Origin: Rhodopseudomonas pseudopalustris
GTDB lineage: Bacteria > Pseudomonadota > Alphaproteobacteria > Rhizobiales > Xanthobacteraceae
Direction of reading: 5' to 3'
Length of the DNA: 64,000 nucleotides
NCBI RefSeq assembly: GCF_900110435.1
Contig: NZ_FODT01000006.1
Coordinates: forward strand, 124,001 to 188,000
The translations under genes and the position numbers were made by a program. Each line of letters starts with the position of its first letter. Position 1 is the first letter of the stretch. The notes under the pieces were generated by a model, which saw nothing but the letters and a program-made list of their open reading frames with translations, was not told the origin of the DNA and made no database searches. Positions 26,220 through 39,879 of this stretch are shown in pieces.

Positions 26220-27155
26220 ATGAGCGCCCTTTTGGAAATGACAGAATCTGCCGAATCCGATGCCGGCTTCCTGCTGGAGCTCGGGCAGCGCGTCCGCACG
26301 CTGCGCGGACTGCGCGGCATGTCGCGCAAGGTGCTGGCGAAAGTGTCGGGGATTTCCGAACGCTACATCGCACAGCTCGAGAGCGGCAAAGGCAACGTTT
26401 CGATCATCCTGCTGCGCCGGGTGTCCGACGCGCTCGCGACGCCGCTGGAGGATCTGCTCCCCAACAGCGACCCGTCGATCGACTGGCCGGTGATCCGCGA
26501 TCTGGTCCGCCGCGCCACGCCGGTGCAGATCGCACATGCCAAGGACGTGCTGTCCGGCATGGGCCGGCTCGGCGCCGGCGCGCGGCGCGCCCAGGCGCTG
26601 CACGGCATCGCGCTGATCGGGCTGCGCGGCGCCGGCAAGTCGACGCTCGGGCGAATGCTCGCCGACAAGATCGGCTGGTCGTTCGTCGAGCTGAACAAGG
26701 AAATCGAGCAGCAGAACGGCCTGTCGGTCGCCGAGATCATCGCGCTGTACGGCCAGGAAGGTTTCCGCCGGATGGAGCAGGCGGCGCTGACGCAATTGCT
26801 GGCGCGCAAGGAACTGATGGTGCTGGCGACCGGCGGCGGCATCGTCTCCGAGGCGATCAGCTTCGATCAGATCCTGTCGTCGTTCTACACGATCTGGCTG
26901 AAGGCCGACCCCGAGGAGCATATGGCGCGGGTGCGCGGCCAGGGCGATCTGCGGCCGATGGCCGACGATCGCGCCGCGATGCAGGAGCTGCGAACCATCC
27001 TGCAGAGCCGCGAACCGCTCTACGCCCGCGCCTCCGGCGTGCTCGACACCGCGGGGCTGAGCGTCGACGAGGCCGCGGCGAAACTGACCGCGATGGTCTC
27101 GCCGGTGCTGTGCCGCGACGCCTGCGCGTTCGGGCTGAAGAACGCGGCGGTGTAG
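26220..27155 (+). CDS. boxR: BoxR/BzdR-type regulator: XRE helix-turn-helix fused to a shikimate-kinase-like domain
   Basis: About 311 residues. Residues 20-85 are an XRE helix-turn-helix (GQRVRTLRGLRGMSRKVLAK, then SGISERYIAQLESGKGNVSI). A linker (about 90-125) leads to a shikimate-kinase-like domain with Walker A GLRGAGKST, FVELNKEIEQQ and LATGGGIVSE. In BoxR and BzdR that domain binds benzoyl-CoA and releases the repressor from DNA. The start is uncertain: ATGs at 26202, 26220 and 26238 lack a clear ribosome site. It is divergent from the ligase, and TGCA-N6-TGCA sites before boxC are its likely targets. None of these full operators was seen in its own 140-base promoter spacer. Confidence 0.93.
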   Translation: MSALLEMTESAESDAGFLLELGQRVRTLRGLRGMSRKVLAKVSGISERYIAQLESGKGNVSIILLRRVSDALATPLEDLLPNSDPSIDWPVIRDLVRRATPVQIAHAKDVLSGMGRLGAGARRAQALHGIALIGLRGAGKSTLGRMLADKIGWSFVELNKEIEQQNGLSVAEIIALYGQEGFRRMEQAALTQLLARKELMVLATGGGIVSEAISFDQILSSFYTIWLKADPEEHMARVRGQGDLRPMADDRAAMQELRTILQSREPLYARASGVLDTAGLSVDEAAAKLTAMVSPVLCRDACAFGLKNAAV

Positions 27156-27165
27156 CGCTGCGCCG

Positions 27166-28620
27166 TTACTTCGGCAGCGTCGTGCTGCCCATCAGAAACT
27201 GATCGATCGCCCGGGCGCAGAGGCGGCCTTCGCGGATCGCCCAAACCACCAGCGACTGGCCGCGGCGCATGTCGCCGGCGGCGAACACCTTGTCGATCGA
27301 GGTGGTGAAGTGGGACAGGTCGGCGCTGACATTGCCGCGCGGGTCCAGCGCGACGCCGAGCGAGGCGAGCAGCCCCTCTTTCACCGGCGAGACGAAGCCC
27401 ATCGCCAGCAGCACGAGGTCGGCTTCCAGCACGAATTCGGTGCCGGGGATCGGCTGGAACTTGGCGTCGACGCGGACGCAATTGAGCTGCTTCACCGCGC
27501 CGTTTTCGCCCGCGAAGCTCTGCGTCAGCACCGCGAATTCGCGATCCGCGCCTTCGGCCTGGCTCGACGAGGTGCGCATCTTCATCGGCCAGTTCGGCCA
27601 GGTGAGAGCCTTGTCTTCCTTCTCCGGCGGCGCGGCCATGATCTCGATCTGGGTCACCGACTTCGCGCCCTGACGGATCGACGTGCCGATGCAGTCCGAG
27701 CCGGTGTCGCCGCCGCCGATCACCACCACGTTCTTGCCGGTGGCCAGGATATCATCGCCGCTCACCGCTTCGCCGGAGACGCGGCGGTTCTGCTGGGTGA
27801 GGAAGTCCATCGCGAAATGAATGCCGGCAAGGTCGCGGCCCGGGATCGGCAGATCGCGCGGCGCCTCGGCGCCGCCGGTCAACGCGACGGCGTCATAGGT
27901 CTTGAGGAGTTCGGCCGGATCGACCGCGCCCGCGGCGCTGCCGCCGACCGGCGAATTGTAGTGGAAGGTGACGCCCTCGGCTTCCATCTGCGCGACGCGG
28001 CGGTCGATCAGATGCTTCTCCATCTTGAAGTCGGGAATGCCGTAGCGCAGCAGGCCGCCGGCCTTGGCGAGCTTCTCATAGACATGGACGTCGTGGCCGG
28101 CGCGCGCGAGCTGCTGCGCGCAAGCCAGACCCGCGGGGCCCGAGCCGACCACCGCAACGCTCTGGCCGGTCTTGACCGAGGCGATCTCGGGCGCGAGCCA
28201 GCCGTTCTCCCAGGCGCGGTCGACGATCGCGCATTCGATGGTTTTGATCGTGACCGGGTTGTCGTCGATGTTCAGCGTGCACGACGCCTCGCAAGGCGCG
28301 GGACAAATCCGGCCGGTGAATTCCGGGAAGTTGTTGGTCGAATGCAGGTTGCGCGAGGCTTCCTGCCAGTTGGACTGATAGACCAGATCGTTCCAGTCGG
28401 GGATCTGGTTGTTGACCGGGCAGCCCGGCGCGCCCGGCTGCGCCGAGCCGGTGCCGTGGCAATAGGGAATGCCGCAATTCATGCAGCGCGCGGCCTGATC
28501 GCGGGTGTCCTTCTCGCTCAGCGGAACGACGAATTCCTTGTAGTTGCTGACCCGTTCGGCGACCGGCGCATAGAAGCGATCGTGCCGCTCGATTTCCAGA
28601 AATCCCGTGATCTTGCCCAT
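27166..28620 (-). CDS. gltD: Glutamate synthase small subunit
   Basis: 484 residues. The N-terminal Cys-rich part binds two 4Fe-4S clusters (CMNCGIPYC near 46-54 and [10 protein letters not shown] near 104-113), and two nucleotide folds follow: FAD site [15 protein letters not shown] near 150-164 and NADPH site [15 protein letters not shown] near 290. It passes electrons from NADPH to GltB. The ATG at 28620 matches the family start MGKITGFLE, with AGGG upstream. It follows gltB after 164 bases that hold an inverted repeat pair. Its 3' end is 10 bases from the convergent boxR stop. Confidence 0.97.
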   Translation of the reverse strand: MGKITGFLEIERHDRFYAPVAERVSNYKEFVVPLSEKDTRDQAARCMNCGIPYCHGTGSAQPGAPGCPVNNQIPDWNDLVYQSNWQEASRNLHSTNNFPEFTGRICPAPCEASCTLNIDDNPVTIKTIECAIVDRAWENGWLAPEIASVKTGQSVAVVGSGPAGLACAQQLARAGHDVHVYEKLAKAGGLLRYGIPDFKMEKHLIDRRVAQMEAEGVTFHYNSPVGGSAAGAVDPAELLKTYDAVALTGGAEAPRDLPIPGRDLAGIHFAMDFLTQQNRRVSGEAVSGDDILATGKNVVVIGGGDTGSDCIGTSIRQGAKSVTQIEIMAAPPEKEDKALTWPNWPMKMRTSSSQAEGADREFAVLTQSFAGENGAVKQLNCVRVDAKFQPIPGTEFVLEADLVLLAMGFVSPVKEGLLASLGVALDPRGNVSADLSHFTTSIDKVFAAGDMRRGQSLVVWAIREGRLCARAIDQFLMGSTTLPK

Positions 28621-28652
28621 CGAACCCTGACGCCCCTGAATTCTCGTTCCGG

Positions 28653-28767
28653 TCGTCATCCTGAGGCGCTCGCTCATGGCGAGCCTCGAAGGATGACTGT
28701 TCTGTTGCTTTCCTTGCCGCTGTCACCCTTCGAGGCCCGCGCGCCGCGCGGGCGCCTCAGGGTGACG
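28653..28767. repeat. CGTCATCCTGAGG repeat pair between gltB and gltD
   Basis: A first unit (28653-28698) reads GTCGTCATCCTGAGGCGC...GCCTCGAAGGATGAC, and a second (28719-28767) reads CTGTCACCCTTCGAGGC...GCCTCAGGGTGACGG, in the opposite sense. Each is a hairpin, and the two can pair with each other. They lie inside the gltB-gltD transcript and could alter the balance of the two subunits. Confidence 0.8.
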
Positions 28768-28784
28768 GCATCGCCTGTTAGTTC

Positions 28785-33533
<4,749 letters not shown>

Positions 33534-33652
33534 GTTCGTCCTCATTCATCCGGCAAGGATACTTCCAGCAGCGGCGCACTTCAGGGCATCCGCGGCACCC
33601 TCCGGGCCACCGCTCGCCGCCGCGAGCCACGATTTCCGTATTCAGACCCCGG

Positions 33653-33674
33653 TGTCCATATCGTCCAATGGACA
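33653..33674. promoter_or_regulatory. 22-bp inverted repeat upstream of gltB
   Basis: TGTCCAT-N8-ATGGACA, 120 bases upstream of the gltB start, with a nested perfect palindrome GTCCA-A-TGGAC at 33663-33673. It looks like an operator for a dimeric regulator, possibly a GntR- or IclR-type protein, but the binding factor is unknown. The remaining 418 bases up to the next plus-strand gene hold no supportable gene. Confidence 0.45.
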
Positions 33675-33951
33675 ATGCAGGAGCCTCACGCGGCGAAAAC
33701 GCCGCGAATTACGATGCAAACCGTGTCGGGCTACCACCGCAATTGAGACAGTGATGCTGTCCTAGACACGACCTTGCCAAATTTTTCTTTATCACACAAG
33801 CGCGCGAGAGTCCTGTTTCCAAAGGTGCAATCCGCAAAATGCGCCCTGGATTCACGCCGAAACGGCCGCGATCCGGCCCAAGCGACGCCCGATTCCGGCG
33901 TGAGGCTCCGCGCCGCCCAGGATGGGTGCAGGGACGTCGCAGGAGCAGGAC

Positions 33952-34704
33952 ATGAAATTTATCGGGTGGATGATGTCGGCCGGTTTTGTCGCCACCGCGA
34001 CCGCGGCGTTGGCGCAGCCGGCGCCGCCACGCGAGATCGGGCGACCGGCGATCACGGCGACCTCGGACATCGAAGGTCCCTATGCGGCCATGCCGCCGCC
34101 ACGGCAGCGCCGCTACGTACCGGAAGCGACATTCGCCCCCGCGGTGCTGTCGCCGCGCGAAATCTCCGCGATCGCCCGCGACGAAGGCTTTGCGCCGCTC
34201 GGCATCCCACGGCAGCGCGGGATGTTCTACACGCTGGCCGCGATCAACCCGGACGGCGACGACGGCCGCCTTGTGATCGACGGCCGCAGCGGCCGGCTGG
34301 TGCGGTTCATGCCGGCGTGGCGGATGGGCGCTGCAATGGAAGAGGAGACCCTCGCCAGCTACGGACCGGTCCAGGGCCTGCCGCCGTTGGCCGAAGGACG
34401 CCCGCCGCGCCCGCCGCGATCGGTCCCGCACCTGGCCAGCCGCACCCCGACCACGCCGCTGCCGCGGCCTTCGCCGCAGCAATCAACCAAGGGGCCGTCG
34501 CCGGCCGCCGCGTCGAATGCGGCCGCCGCAGTGACTCCCGGCAAGGACGCCTCAAAGCCGAACACTGATGCGCCCAGGCAGGAGAGCGCCACGGTGCAGG
34601 ACAAGCCGGCCGCCGCACCCGCTCCAACGCCCACCGAGGCCAAGCCGTCGACGCCGCCGATCCAGCCGACCGAGCCGATGCCGCCGGTGCAGGGGCTGGA
34701 GTAG
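33952..34704 (+). CDS. Exported Pro/Ala-rich protein of unknown function
   Basis: 250 residues. AGGAG lies six bases before the ATG at 33952. Residues 1-22 are a signal peptide (MKFIGWMMSAGFVATATAALAQ). Residues 60-135 are an ordered part with LSPREISAIARDEGFAPLG, RGMFYTLAAINPDGDDGRLVIDGRSG and LVRFMPAWRMG; this is the likely functional piece and looks like a small alpha-beta domain. From about 150 on the protein is low complexity (Pro, Ala, Thr). It stands alone, divergent from gltB and convergent with the TauE/SafE gene. No function can be named. Confidence 0.75.
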   Translation: MKFIGWMMSAGFVATATAALAQPAPPREIGRPAITATSDIEGPYAAMPPPRQRRYVPEATFAPAVLSPREISAIARDEGFAPLGIPRQRGMFYTLAAINPDGDDGRLVIDGRSGRLVRFMPAWRMGAAMEEETLASYGPVQGLPPLAEGRPPRPPRSVPHLASRTPTTPLPRPSPQQSTKGPSPAAASNAAAAVTPGKDASKPNTDAPRQESATVQDKPAAAPAPTPTEAKPSTPPIQPTEPMPPVQGLE

Positions 34705-34758
34705 TCCGGCACCGACTCGCGGGCGAACTCAGGAGCCCCCGGCCTCACGGCGCGGCGA

Positions 34759-35562
34759 TCAAGCGTGCCGCCAGACTTTGGCGGCCGAAATCAGGAGAAT
34801 CGCCGCAAGCGCGGGAAGCAGGACCGCGTTCGGCACCTGCCCCAACAGTAATCCACCGATCAGCGTTCCCACGATCGATCCGGCCGCCATCACGAGCAAG
34901 AAGGCCTTGTTCCGGCCGATCACGGAGAAGCTGTCATCCAAACTGTACCGGGCAAAACCGACCAGCATGGTCGGCAAGCTGACCGCCAGTGAGAGACTTC
35001 CCGCCAACTTGATATCCGCCCCGAATAGCAGCACCAGAGTCGGAATCAGAAATTCGCCACCGGCGACACCAAGCAACGACGCGATGACCCCGATGACGAA
35101 ACCTGCGATCACGCCGGCGAGCAACAGCGCTGCGCCGCTGAACAACGGAGCCCCGGCGACCACATCGTGAGCGAACAGCAGGACGCCCGCGATCGCAACC
35201 AGTAGGACCGCAATGATTCTGTAGAGTGTTTGCGACTGCAGCCTCGTGGCCCAGCCCGCGCCGATCCACGCGCCCGCCAAGCTGCCGGCGAGCAGGTTGA
35301 GGATGATCGGCCATTCCCCCGCCACATCGGCGAGCGGAACGGCACTGGCGCGAAACGGCAAGGCGGTGGCAACCACAACGAGACTGACGGCTTTGTTGAG
35401 GATCACCGCGTCCAGGCCGCGAAACCTGAACAGGCTGATCAGCAACGGTAACCTGAACTCGGCCCCACCGAGACCGATCAGGCCGCCCAGCGCTCCGATC
35501 AGCGCACCAGCGCCGAACGCAACTGGTTTGGAGCGCGGCGGTGAATCGAAAACTTCCGACAT
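34759..35562 (-). CDS. TauE/SafE family membrane permease
   Basis: 267 residues with about eight membrane helices in two halves. The repeated family signatures are GALGGLIGLGGAEFRLPLLI at about 23-42 and GVIASLLGVAGGEFLIPTLV near 160, each with the G-x-G-G motif. Members export sulfite, sulfoacetate or other organic anions, or import them; the substrate is unclear here. The ATG at 35562 gives the compact family form. No metabolic neighbour helps, as it lies between an exported protein and a heat-shock gene. Confidence 0.85.
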   Translation of the reverse strand: MSEVFDSPPRSKPVAFGAGALIGALGGLIGLGGAEFRLPLLISLFRFRGLDAVILNKAVSLVVVATALPFRASAVPLADVAGEWPIILNLLAGSLAGAWIGAGWATRLQSQTLYRIIAVLLVAIAGVLLFAHDVVAGAPLFSGAALLLAGVIAGFVIGVIASLLGVAGGEFLIPTLVLLFGADIKLAGSLSLAVSLPTMLVGFARYSLDDSFSVIGRNKAFLLVMAAGSIVGTLIGGLLLGQVPNAVLLPALAAILLISAAKVWRHA

Positions 35563-35775
35563 GACGGCACTTTCGTGGGAATTTGGATACCCGCGATCCG
35601 TCGTGGCGGCTGGCTTCACGATGCTTCCGGCAGGCCGTGCTCACGGCAGGCCGTGCGGTGCGGAATCGTAGCGACCGGCCAAGCCCCGGCCAACATGAAC
35701 TTTGGCATAAACCATGCGCCGAATTGAGCCATCGTCCTTCTCTGTTTCTGCCCAGCCAACCGAAGCTTACCGCCA

Positions 35776-35804
35776 ACAAAAACGCCCCGGTTTCCCGGGG
35801 CGTT
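35776..35804 (-). terminator. Rho-independent terminator of hsp20
   Basis: AACGCCCCGG and CCGGGGCGTT form a 10-bp stem with a four-base loop at 35781-35804, 32 bases after the stop codon at 35837, followed on the minus strand by TTTTTG. This is a strong intrinsic terminator for the small heat-shock gene. Confidence 0.9.
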
Positions 35805-35836
35805 CGAACGATGATTGTTGAAAGCTCGCAGCGCGC

Positions 35837-36316
35837 TTACGCAGCCGCCTTCGCGTTGGACTGATCGACCACTTGCGGCGCGGATACCGCCATGGTGCTG
35901 ATCGGAATGCTACGCGGCTTCTTCGCCTCGGGGATCTCGCGCACGAGGTCGACGTGCAGCAGACCGTTCTCGAGGCTGGCGTTCTTCACCGTGACGTAGT
36001 CGGCGAGCTGGAACGCCCGCTCGAAGGCGCGCGCGGCGATGCCGCGATACAGCACCTCGGACTTGGCGCCGTTCTCATTGGCGGTCTTCTCGCCCTTGAT
36101 CGTCAGGGTGTTTTCCTTGGACACGATCGACAGCTCGGCGGAGGAGAAGCCGGAGACCGCGACGCTGATCCGGTAGGCGTTTTCGCCAGTCCGCTCGATG
36201 TTGTAGGGCGGATAGCCGGGGGCTGCCGCATCGCCGGGGGTCTGGTCCAGCAGATTGAACAGGCGGTCGAAACCGATGGTGGAGCGATAGAACGGGGTGA
36301 GATCGAAAGTACGCAT
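35837..36316 (-). CDS. Small heat-shock protein, Hsp20/alpha-crystallin family
   Basis: 159 residues. The first 30 residues (FDLTPFYRSTIGFDRLFNLLDQ) are typical of alphaproteobacterial HspA/HspB proteins, then the alpha-crystallin domain runs to about 140 with PYNIERTGENAYRISVAVSGF, TIKGEKTANENG and the KNASLENGLLHVDLVREIPE strand. It holds unfolding proteins in the cytoplasm. Its expression is likely heat-controlled at two levels: a sigma32-like promoter at 36431-36458 and an RNA thermometer over the ribosome site (36317-36424). It is monocistronic, with an intrinsic terminator. Confidence 0.95.
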   Translation of the reverse strand: MRTFDLTPFYRSTIGFDRLFNLLDQTPGDAAAPGYPPYNIERTGENAYRISVAVSGFSSAELSIVSKENTLTIKGEKTANENGAKSEVLYRGIAARAFERAFQLADYVTVKNASLENGLLHVDLVREIPEAKKPRSIPISTMAVSAPQVVDQSNAKAAA

Positions 36317-36424
36317 GGTGTAGTCCTCCTAGAAGCGACTGTTGGGTACCCGCCCGCCATCGGGCCGGGCATCGTCTTATGCAGCCGGGGAGGCAAGTTC
36401 CTGCCCCTTGGTGTGGCCTGCATG
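36317..36424 (-). ncRNA. ROSE-type RNA thermometer in the hsp20 leader
   Basis: The leader folds into several hairpins. The last one pairs AGUCGCUUC with GGAGGACU, so the AGGAGG ribosome site eight bases before the ATG is hidden, with the conserved U(U/C)GCU motif (here UCGCU) opposite it and a bulged G. This is the hallmark of ROSE elements, which melt at heat-shock temperature. Upstream hairpins are GGCAGG-AA-CTTGCC type at 36387-36407 and a GCCCG/CGGGC stem near 36345-36370. Confidence 0.8.
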
Positions 36425-36430
36425 AAAATG

Positions 36431-36458
36431 ATATGGGAGGAGCGTTCCGGCGTTCAAG
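36431..36458 (-). promoter_or_regulatory. Sigma32 (RpoH)-like promoter of hsp20
   Basis: On the minus strand CTTGAA (36453-36458) and CCCATAT (36431-36437) fit the alphaproteobacterial RpoH -35 and -10 elements with 15 bases between these two hexamer-like blocks. Transcription would begin near 36424, giving a leader of about 108 bases. Confidence 0.65.
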
Positions 36459-36532
36459 AGGTCCGGACGATGTTCGTGCTGTTCGATTTTCCTCCTTTTA
36501 AATCAGCGATTTAGATCAACCGGACCTGGTGC

Positions 36533-37477
36533 ATGACGCTCGTCTCGATTCCCGCCAATCCGGTCCCCGAAGGCGCCGTGTCCGGCACCATCAAAACCCC
36601 CGACGGCGCCGAGCTGCGGTTCGCGCGATGGCCGCCGCCGGCAGGGCGCAAGGGCACCGTCTGCGTCTTCACCGGCCGCACCGAGCAGATCGAGAAGTAT
36701 TTCGAGACGGTGCGCGACCTGCAGGACCGCGGCTTCGCGGTGGCGATGATCGACTGGCGCGGCCAGGGCCATTCGGCGCGGCGACTGCACGATCCGCGCA
36801 AGGGCTATGTCCGCGCTTTCTCGGACTACGAGATCGACGTCGAGACGTTCGTGCGCGAGGTGGTGCTGCCGGATTGTCCGCCGCCGCATTTTGCGCTGGC
36901 CCACTCGATGGGCGGCGCGGTGATGCTCCGAATTGCGTATTCCGGCAAACGCTGGTTCGACCGCATGGTTTTGTCGGCCCCGATGATCGACCTGCCGGGC
37001 CGCGCGACATCGCTGCCGGTGCGGCTGCTGTTGCGGGCAATGCGGCTGGCCGGCCAGGGCGGCCGCTACGTGCCAGGCGGCAACGACGTTCTCGCCAACA
37101 CCGAGCCTTTCGTCGGCAATCCGCTGACCTCGGACCCGGTGCGCTACGCCCGCAACGCCGCGATCGTCGCCGAGGATCCGACGCTCGGCCTCGCCTCGCC
37201 GACGGTCGCCTGGGCCGATACGTCTTTCGCCGCGATGCACGGATTTCGGGCTGCGAACTATCCGTCGCGAATCCGGCAGCCGATCCTGATGCTCGCCGCC
37301 AGCCATGATACCATCGTCTCGACAGCGGCGATCGAAGAGTTCGCCTATCATCTGCGTGCGGGCTCGCATCTGATGATCGCCGGCGCCAGGCACGAGATCC
37401 TGCAGGAGCAGGATCGCTACCGCGAGCAATTCTGGGCGGCGTTCGATGCTTTCGTCCCCGGGACCCCGCTGTTCTGA
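36533..37477 (+). CDS. Alpha/beta hydrolase, lysophospholipase/monoacylglycerol lipase type
   Basis: 314 residues. The serine elbow is AHSMGGAVML near 123 and the oxyanion region VFTGRTEQIEKYFETVRDL is the hallmark of PldB-like hydrolases; IDWRGQGHS lies between. The acid is probably D262 in MLAASHDTIVS and the histidine is in AGARHEILQEQD near 285. It should cleave lysophospholipids or monoglycerides in the cytoplasm or at the membrane. It is divergent from hsp20; galU follows after 116 bases on the same strand with no clear link in function. Confidence 0.9.
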   Translation: MTLVSIPANPVPEGAVSGTIKTPDGAELRFARWPPPAGRKGTVCVFTGRTEQIEKYFETVRDLQDRGFAVAMIDWRGQGHSARRLHDPRKGYVRAFSDYEIDVETFVREVVLPDCPPPHFALAHSMGGAVMLRIAYSGKRWFDRMVLSAPMIDLPGRATSLPVRLLLRAMRLAGQGGRYVPGGNDVLANTEPFVGNPLTSDPVRYARNAAIVAEDPTLGLASPTVAWADTSFAAMHGFRAANYPSRIRQPILMLAASHDTIVSTAAIEEFAYHLRAGSHLMIAGARHEILQEQDRYREQFWAAFDAFVPGTPLF

Positions 37478-37593
37478 TGTGATGTGCCGTTAACGAAACT
37501 AGCTGCGGCGGAGGAACTTCACACATCCGCCTTGGTTGCAGGCTGCAAACGCTGCCCTTGGTCGTCCAAATTCTCTCGAAAGATCCCCAGCCC

Positions 37594-38466
37594 ATGAAAA
37601 TCCGTAAAGCCGTGTTTCCGGTCGCCGGCCTCGGCACCCGCGTCCTTCCCGCCACCAAGGCGATGCCGAAGGAGATGCTCACAATCGTCGACAGACCGCT
37701 GATCCAGTATGTCGTCGATGAGGCCAAGGAAGCCGGCATCGAACACTTCATCTTCGTCACCGGCCGCAACAAGGGCATGATCGAGGATCATTTCGACCGC
37801 CAGTTCGAACTCGACGTGACACTGGAGAAGCGCAACAAGACGTCGGAAATGGCAATCCTGGCGCGCGACCAGCCCGAGGCCGGCGCGATGAGCTTCACCC
37901 GCCAGCAGGCGCCGCACGGCCTCGGCCACGCCGTCTGGTGCGCCCGCGACATCGTCGGCAACGAACCGTTCGCGGTGGTGCTCCCTGACGAGCTGGTGCT
38001 CAACACGCCCGGCTGCCTCAAGCAGATGATCCAGGCCGCCGAAAGACTCGGCGACAAGGCCAATGTCATCGCGGTCGAGGAAGTACCGGCCGACATGACC
38101 CATCAATACGGCATCTGCGGCGTCGGCAAGCGCGACGGCAACATCTTCGAGATCGACGGCATGATCGAGAAGCCGAAGCCCGGCACCGCGCCGTCGAACC
38201 TGTCGATCACCGGCCGCTACATCCTGCAGCCGGAGATCTTCAAGATTCTCGCGACCCAGGAGCGCGGCGCCGGCAACGAGATCCAGCTCACCGACGCCAT
38301 GATCGGACTGTCCGCGACGCAGAAATTCTACGGCGTCGAATTCGAGGGCGAGCGTCACGATTGCGGCTCGAAGGCCGGCTTCCTCCGCGCCAACATCGCA
38401 TTCGCGATGCGACGCGACGATCTGCGCGACGGGCTGCGCGCCGACATGCAGCGATATCTCGCCTGA
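37594..38466 (+). CDS. galU: UTP-glucose-1-phosphate uridylyltransferase
   Basis: 290 residues. The nucleotide site VFPVAGLGTRVLPATKAMPKEML is at 7-29, the sugar site in GLGHAVWCAR near 109, and VLPDELVL and GSKAGFLRANIAFAM near the C-terminus are typical of bacterial GalU. UDP-glucose feeds surface polysaccharides and periplasmic glucans. The ATG at 37594 gives the family start. The last 38 bases of the conserved coding part (ending in MQRYL) recur exactly at 39880-39917 after the next gene, where they are followed by GT and a stop instead of A and a stop. Confidence 0.96.
   Translation: MKIRKAVFPVAGLGTRVLPATKAMPKEMLTIVDRPLIQYVVDEAKEAGIEHFIFVTGRNKGMIEDHFDRQFELDVTLEKRNKTSEMAILARDQPEAGAMSFTRQQAPHGLGHAVWCARDIVGNEPFAVVLPDELVLNTPGCLKQMIQAAERLGDKANVIAVEEVPADMTHQYGICGVGKRDGNIFEIDGMIEKPKPGTAPSNLSITGRYILQPEIFKILATQERGAGNEIQLTDAMIGLSATQKFYGVEFEGERHDCGSKAGFLRANIAFAMRRDDLRDGLRADMQRYLA
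38422..38459 (+). repeat. 38-bp direct repeat at the galU 3' end, copy 1
   Basis: This segment encodes the GalU tail LRDGLRADMQRYL. The same 38 bases occur at 39880-39917 in the same orientation and frame sense. The two copies are 1458 bases apart and enclose the serine hydrolase gene. Confidence 0.95.
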
Positions 38467-38530
38467 CGCCTGCCGCGCCGTCCGGCAATCTCGTCACCAG
38501 CAACAAACAACAAAACCTAGGGAAAACGCC

Positions 38531-39862
38531 ATGACGCATCACCCAATTCGTCGCGCATCCGCACGCGCAGGCGCGAGCCTGCTGGCGCTCGGCCTCGCGG
38601 CCTTCGCCCAGATCGCCGTCGCCCAAGATGCCCGCAAGCCGCCGAGCGCGGCGCAGAGCGATCCGATCGCGAATCGGGTGATGCAGGACTTTCCGCCGCC
38701 GCCGGACAGGATCGTGCGATTCGGCGACGGATCGAGCAGCCAATTTCCCGGTACGCGCTGGTCGTTCAACCACATCCGCGAATTGGGCCCGACCGCGAAT
38801 GTCTGGCGCGGCAGCGGCGCGGCGGCGCAACTGCCGCGCGCCGAGCGCGACCTCGATACGATTGCCTTCGCCACCATGGATGGCCAGCAAGTCACCTTCG
38901 GCGATCTGCCGGCGCTGACCTATGCGGACGGCCTGCTGGTGCTGCACAAGGGCGCCATTATCTACGAGAAATACTTCGGCGCCGGCGAGGCCCACCGCCC
39001 GCATATCGCCTTCTCCGTCACCAAGTCGTTCGTCGGCACGCTGGCGGCGATGCTGGCCGCGGAGGGCAAACTCGATCCCGCCGCGCCGGCCGTCAAATAC
39101 GTGCCGGAGCTGAAGGGGTCCGCCTATGGCGACGCCACCGTGCGGCAGGTGATGGACATGACCATCGGCGTGAAATATTCGGAGAACTATTCCGATCCCA
39201 AGGCCGAGGTATTCGACTATGCAAGGGCCGGCGGGATGATGCCGCAGCCTGCCGGCTACAACGGCCCGAAGACCTTCTTCGACTTCCTCGTGACGTTGCA
39301 GAAGGAAGGTCAGCATGACGACGCCTTCGCCTACAAGACGTCCAACGCCGAGGTGCTGGCGTGGGTCGTCCAGCGCGCCAGCGGCCAGTCGTTGGCGGAT
39401 CTGCTGTCGCAGCGGATCTGGCAGAAGCTCGGCGCCGAGGAGGATGCCTATTTCATGGTCGACAGCATCGGCACCGCATCCGGCGGCGGCGGGCTCAACA
39501 CCACGCTGCGCGATCTCGCCCGGTTCGGCGAGATGATCCGCAACAACGGCCGCTTCAACGGCCAGCAGATCGTACCGGCCGAGGCCATCGCCGACATCCG
39601 CAAGGGCGGCGATGCCGCGAAATTCGCCAAGGCCGGTTACAAGACGCTGCCGGGCTGGTCGTATCGCGACATGTGGTGGATCACCAACAACGCCAATGGG
39701 GCCTTCGCCGCGCGCGGCATCCATGGCCAGTCGATCTATATCGACCCCAAGGCGGAGATGGTGATCGTGCGCTACGCCTCGCATCCCTACGCCGCCAACG
39801 GCGTCAACGATCCGGTGACGCTGCCGGCCTATGCGGCGCTGGCCGCCGAACTGATGAAATAG
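38531..39862 (+). CDS. Exported serine hydrolase, class C beta-lactamase / 6-aminohexanoate-dimer hydrolase type
   Basis: 443 residues. A signal peptide covers 1-31 (AFAQIAVAQ). The catalytic SxxK motif is SVTK at 162-165, followed by a Tyr-x-x-x-Asn-like YKTSNAEVL near 267, where class C enzymes have YxN. The region SIGTASGGGGLNTTLRDLARFGEM is the usual late active-site loop, and RGIHGQSIYIDPKAEMVIV the KTG-like strand with HGQ. Resembles NylB-like amide or ester hydrolases more than true beta-lactamases; the substrate is unknown. It is flanked by a 38-bp duplication of the galU end, which suggests that it was inserted there. Confidence 0.87.
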   Translation: MTHHPIRRASARAGASLLALGLAAFAQIAVAQDARKPPSAAQSDPIANRVMQDFPPPPDRIVRFGDGSSSQFPGTRWSFNHIRELGPTANVWRGSGAAAQLPRAERDLDTIAFATMDGQQVTFGDLPALTYADGLLVLHKGAIIYEKYFGAGEAHRPHIAFSVTKSFVGTLAAMLAAEGKLDPAAPAVKYVPELKGSAYGDATVRQVMDMTIGVKYSENYSDPKAEVFDYARAGGMMPQPAGYNGPKTFFDFLVTLQKEGQHDDAFAYKTSNAEVLAWVVQRASGQSLADLLSQRIWQKLGAEEDAYFMVDSIGTASGGGGLNTTLRDLARFGEMIRNNGRFNGQQIVPAEAIADIRKGGDAAKFAKAGYKTLPGWSYRDMWWITNNANGAFAARGIHGQSIYIDPKAEMVIVRYASHPYAANGVNDPVTLPAYAALAAELMK

Positions 39863-39879
39863 CGGCGCGGCGCCGACAC

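Noticed and set aside
38531-39862. Serine hydrolase as a true beta-lactamase resistance gene
   Set aside because: The SxxK is present but the KTG-like strand reads HGQ and the sequence is nearer to NylB-type esterase/amidase proteins.
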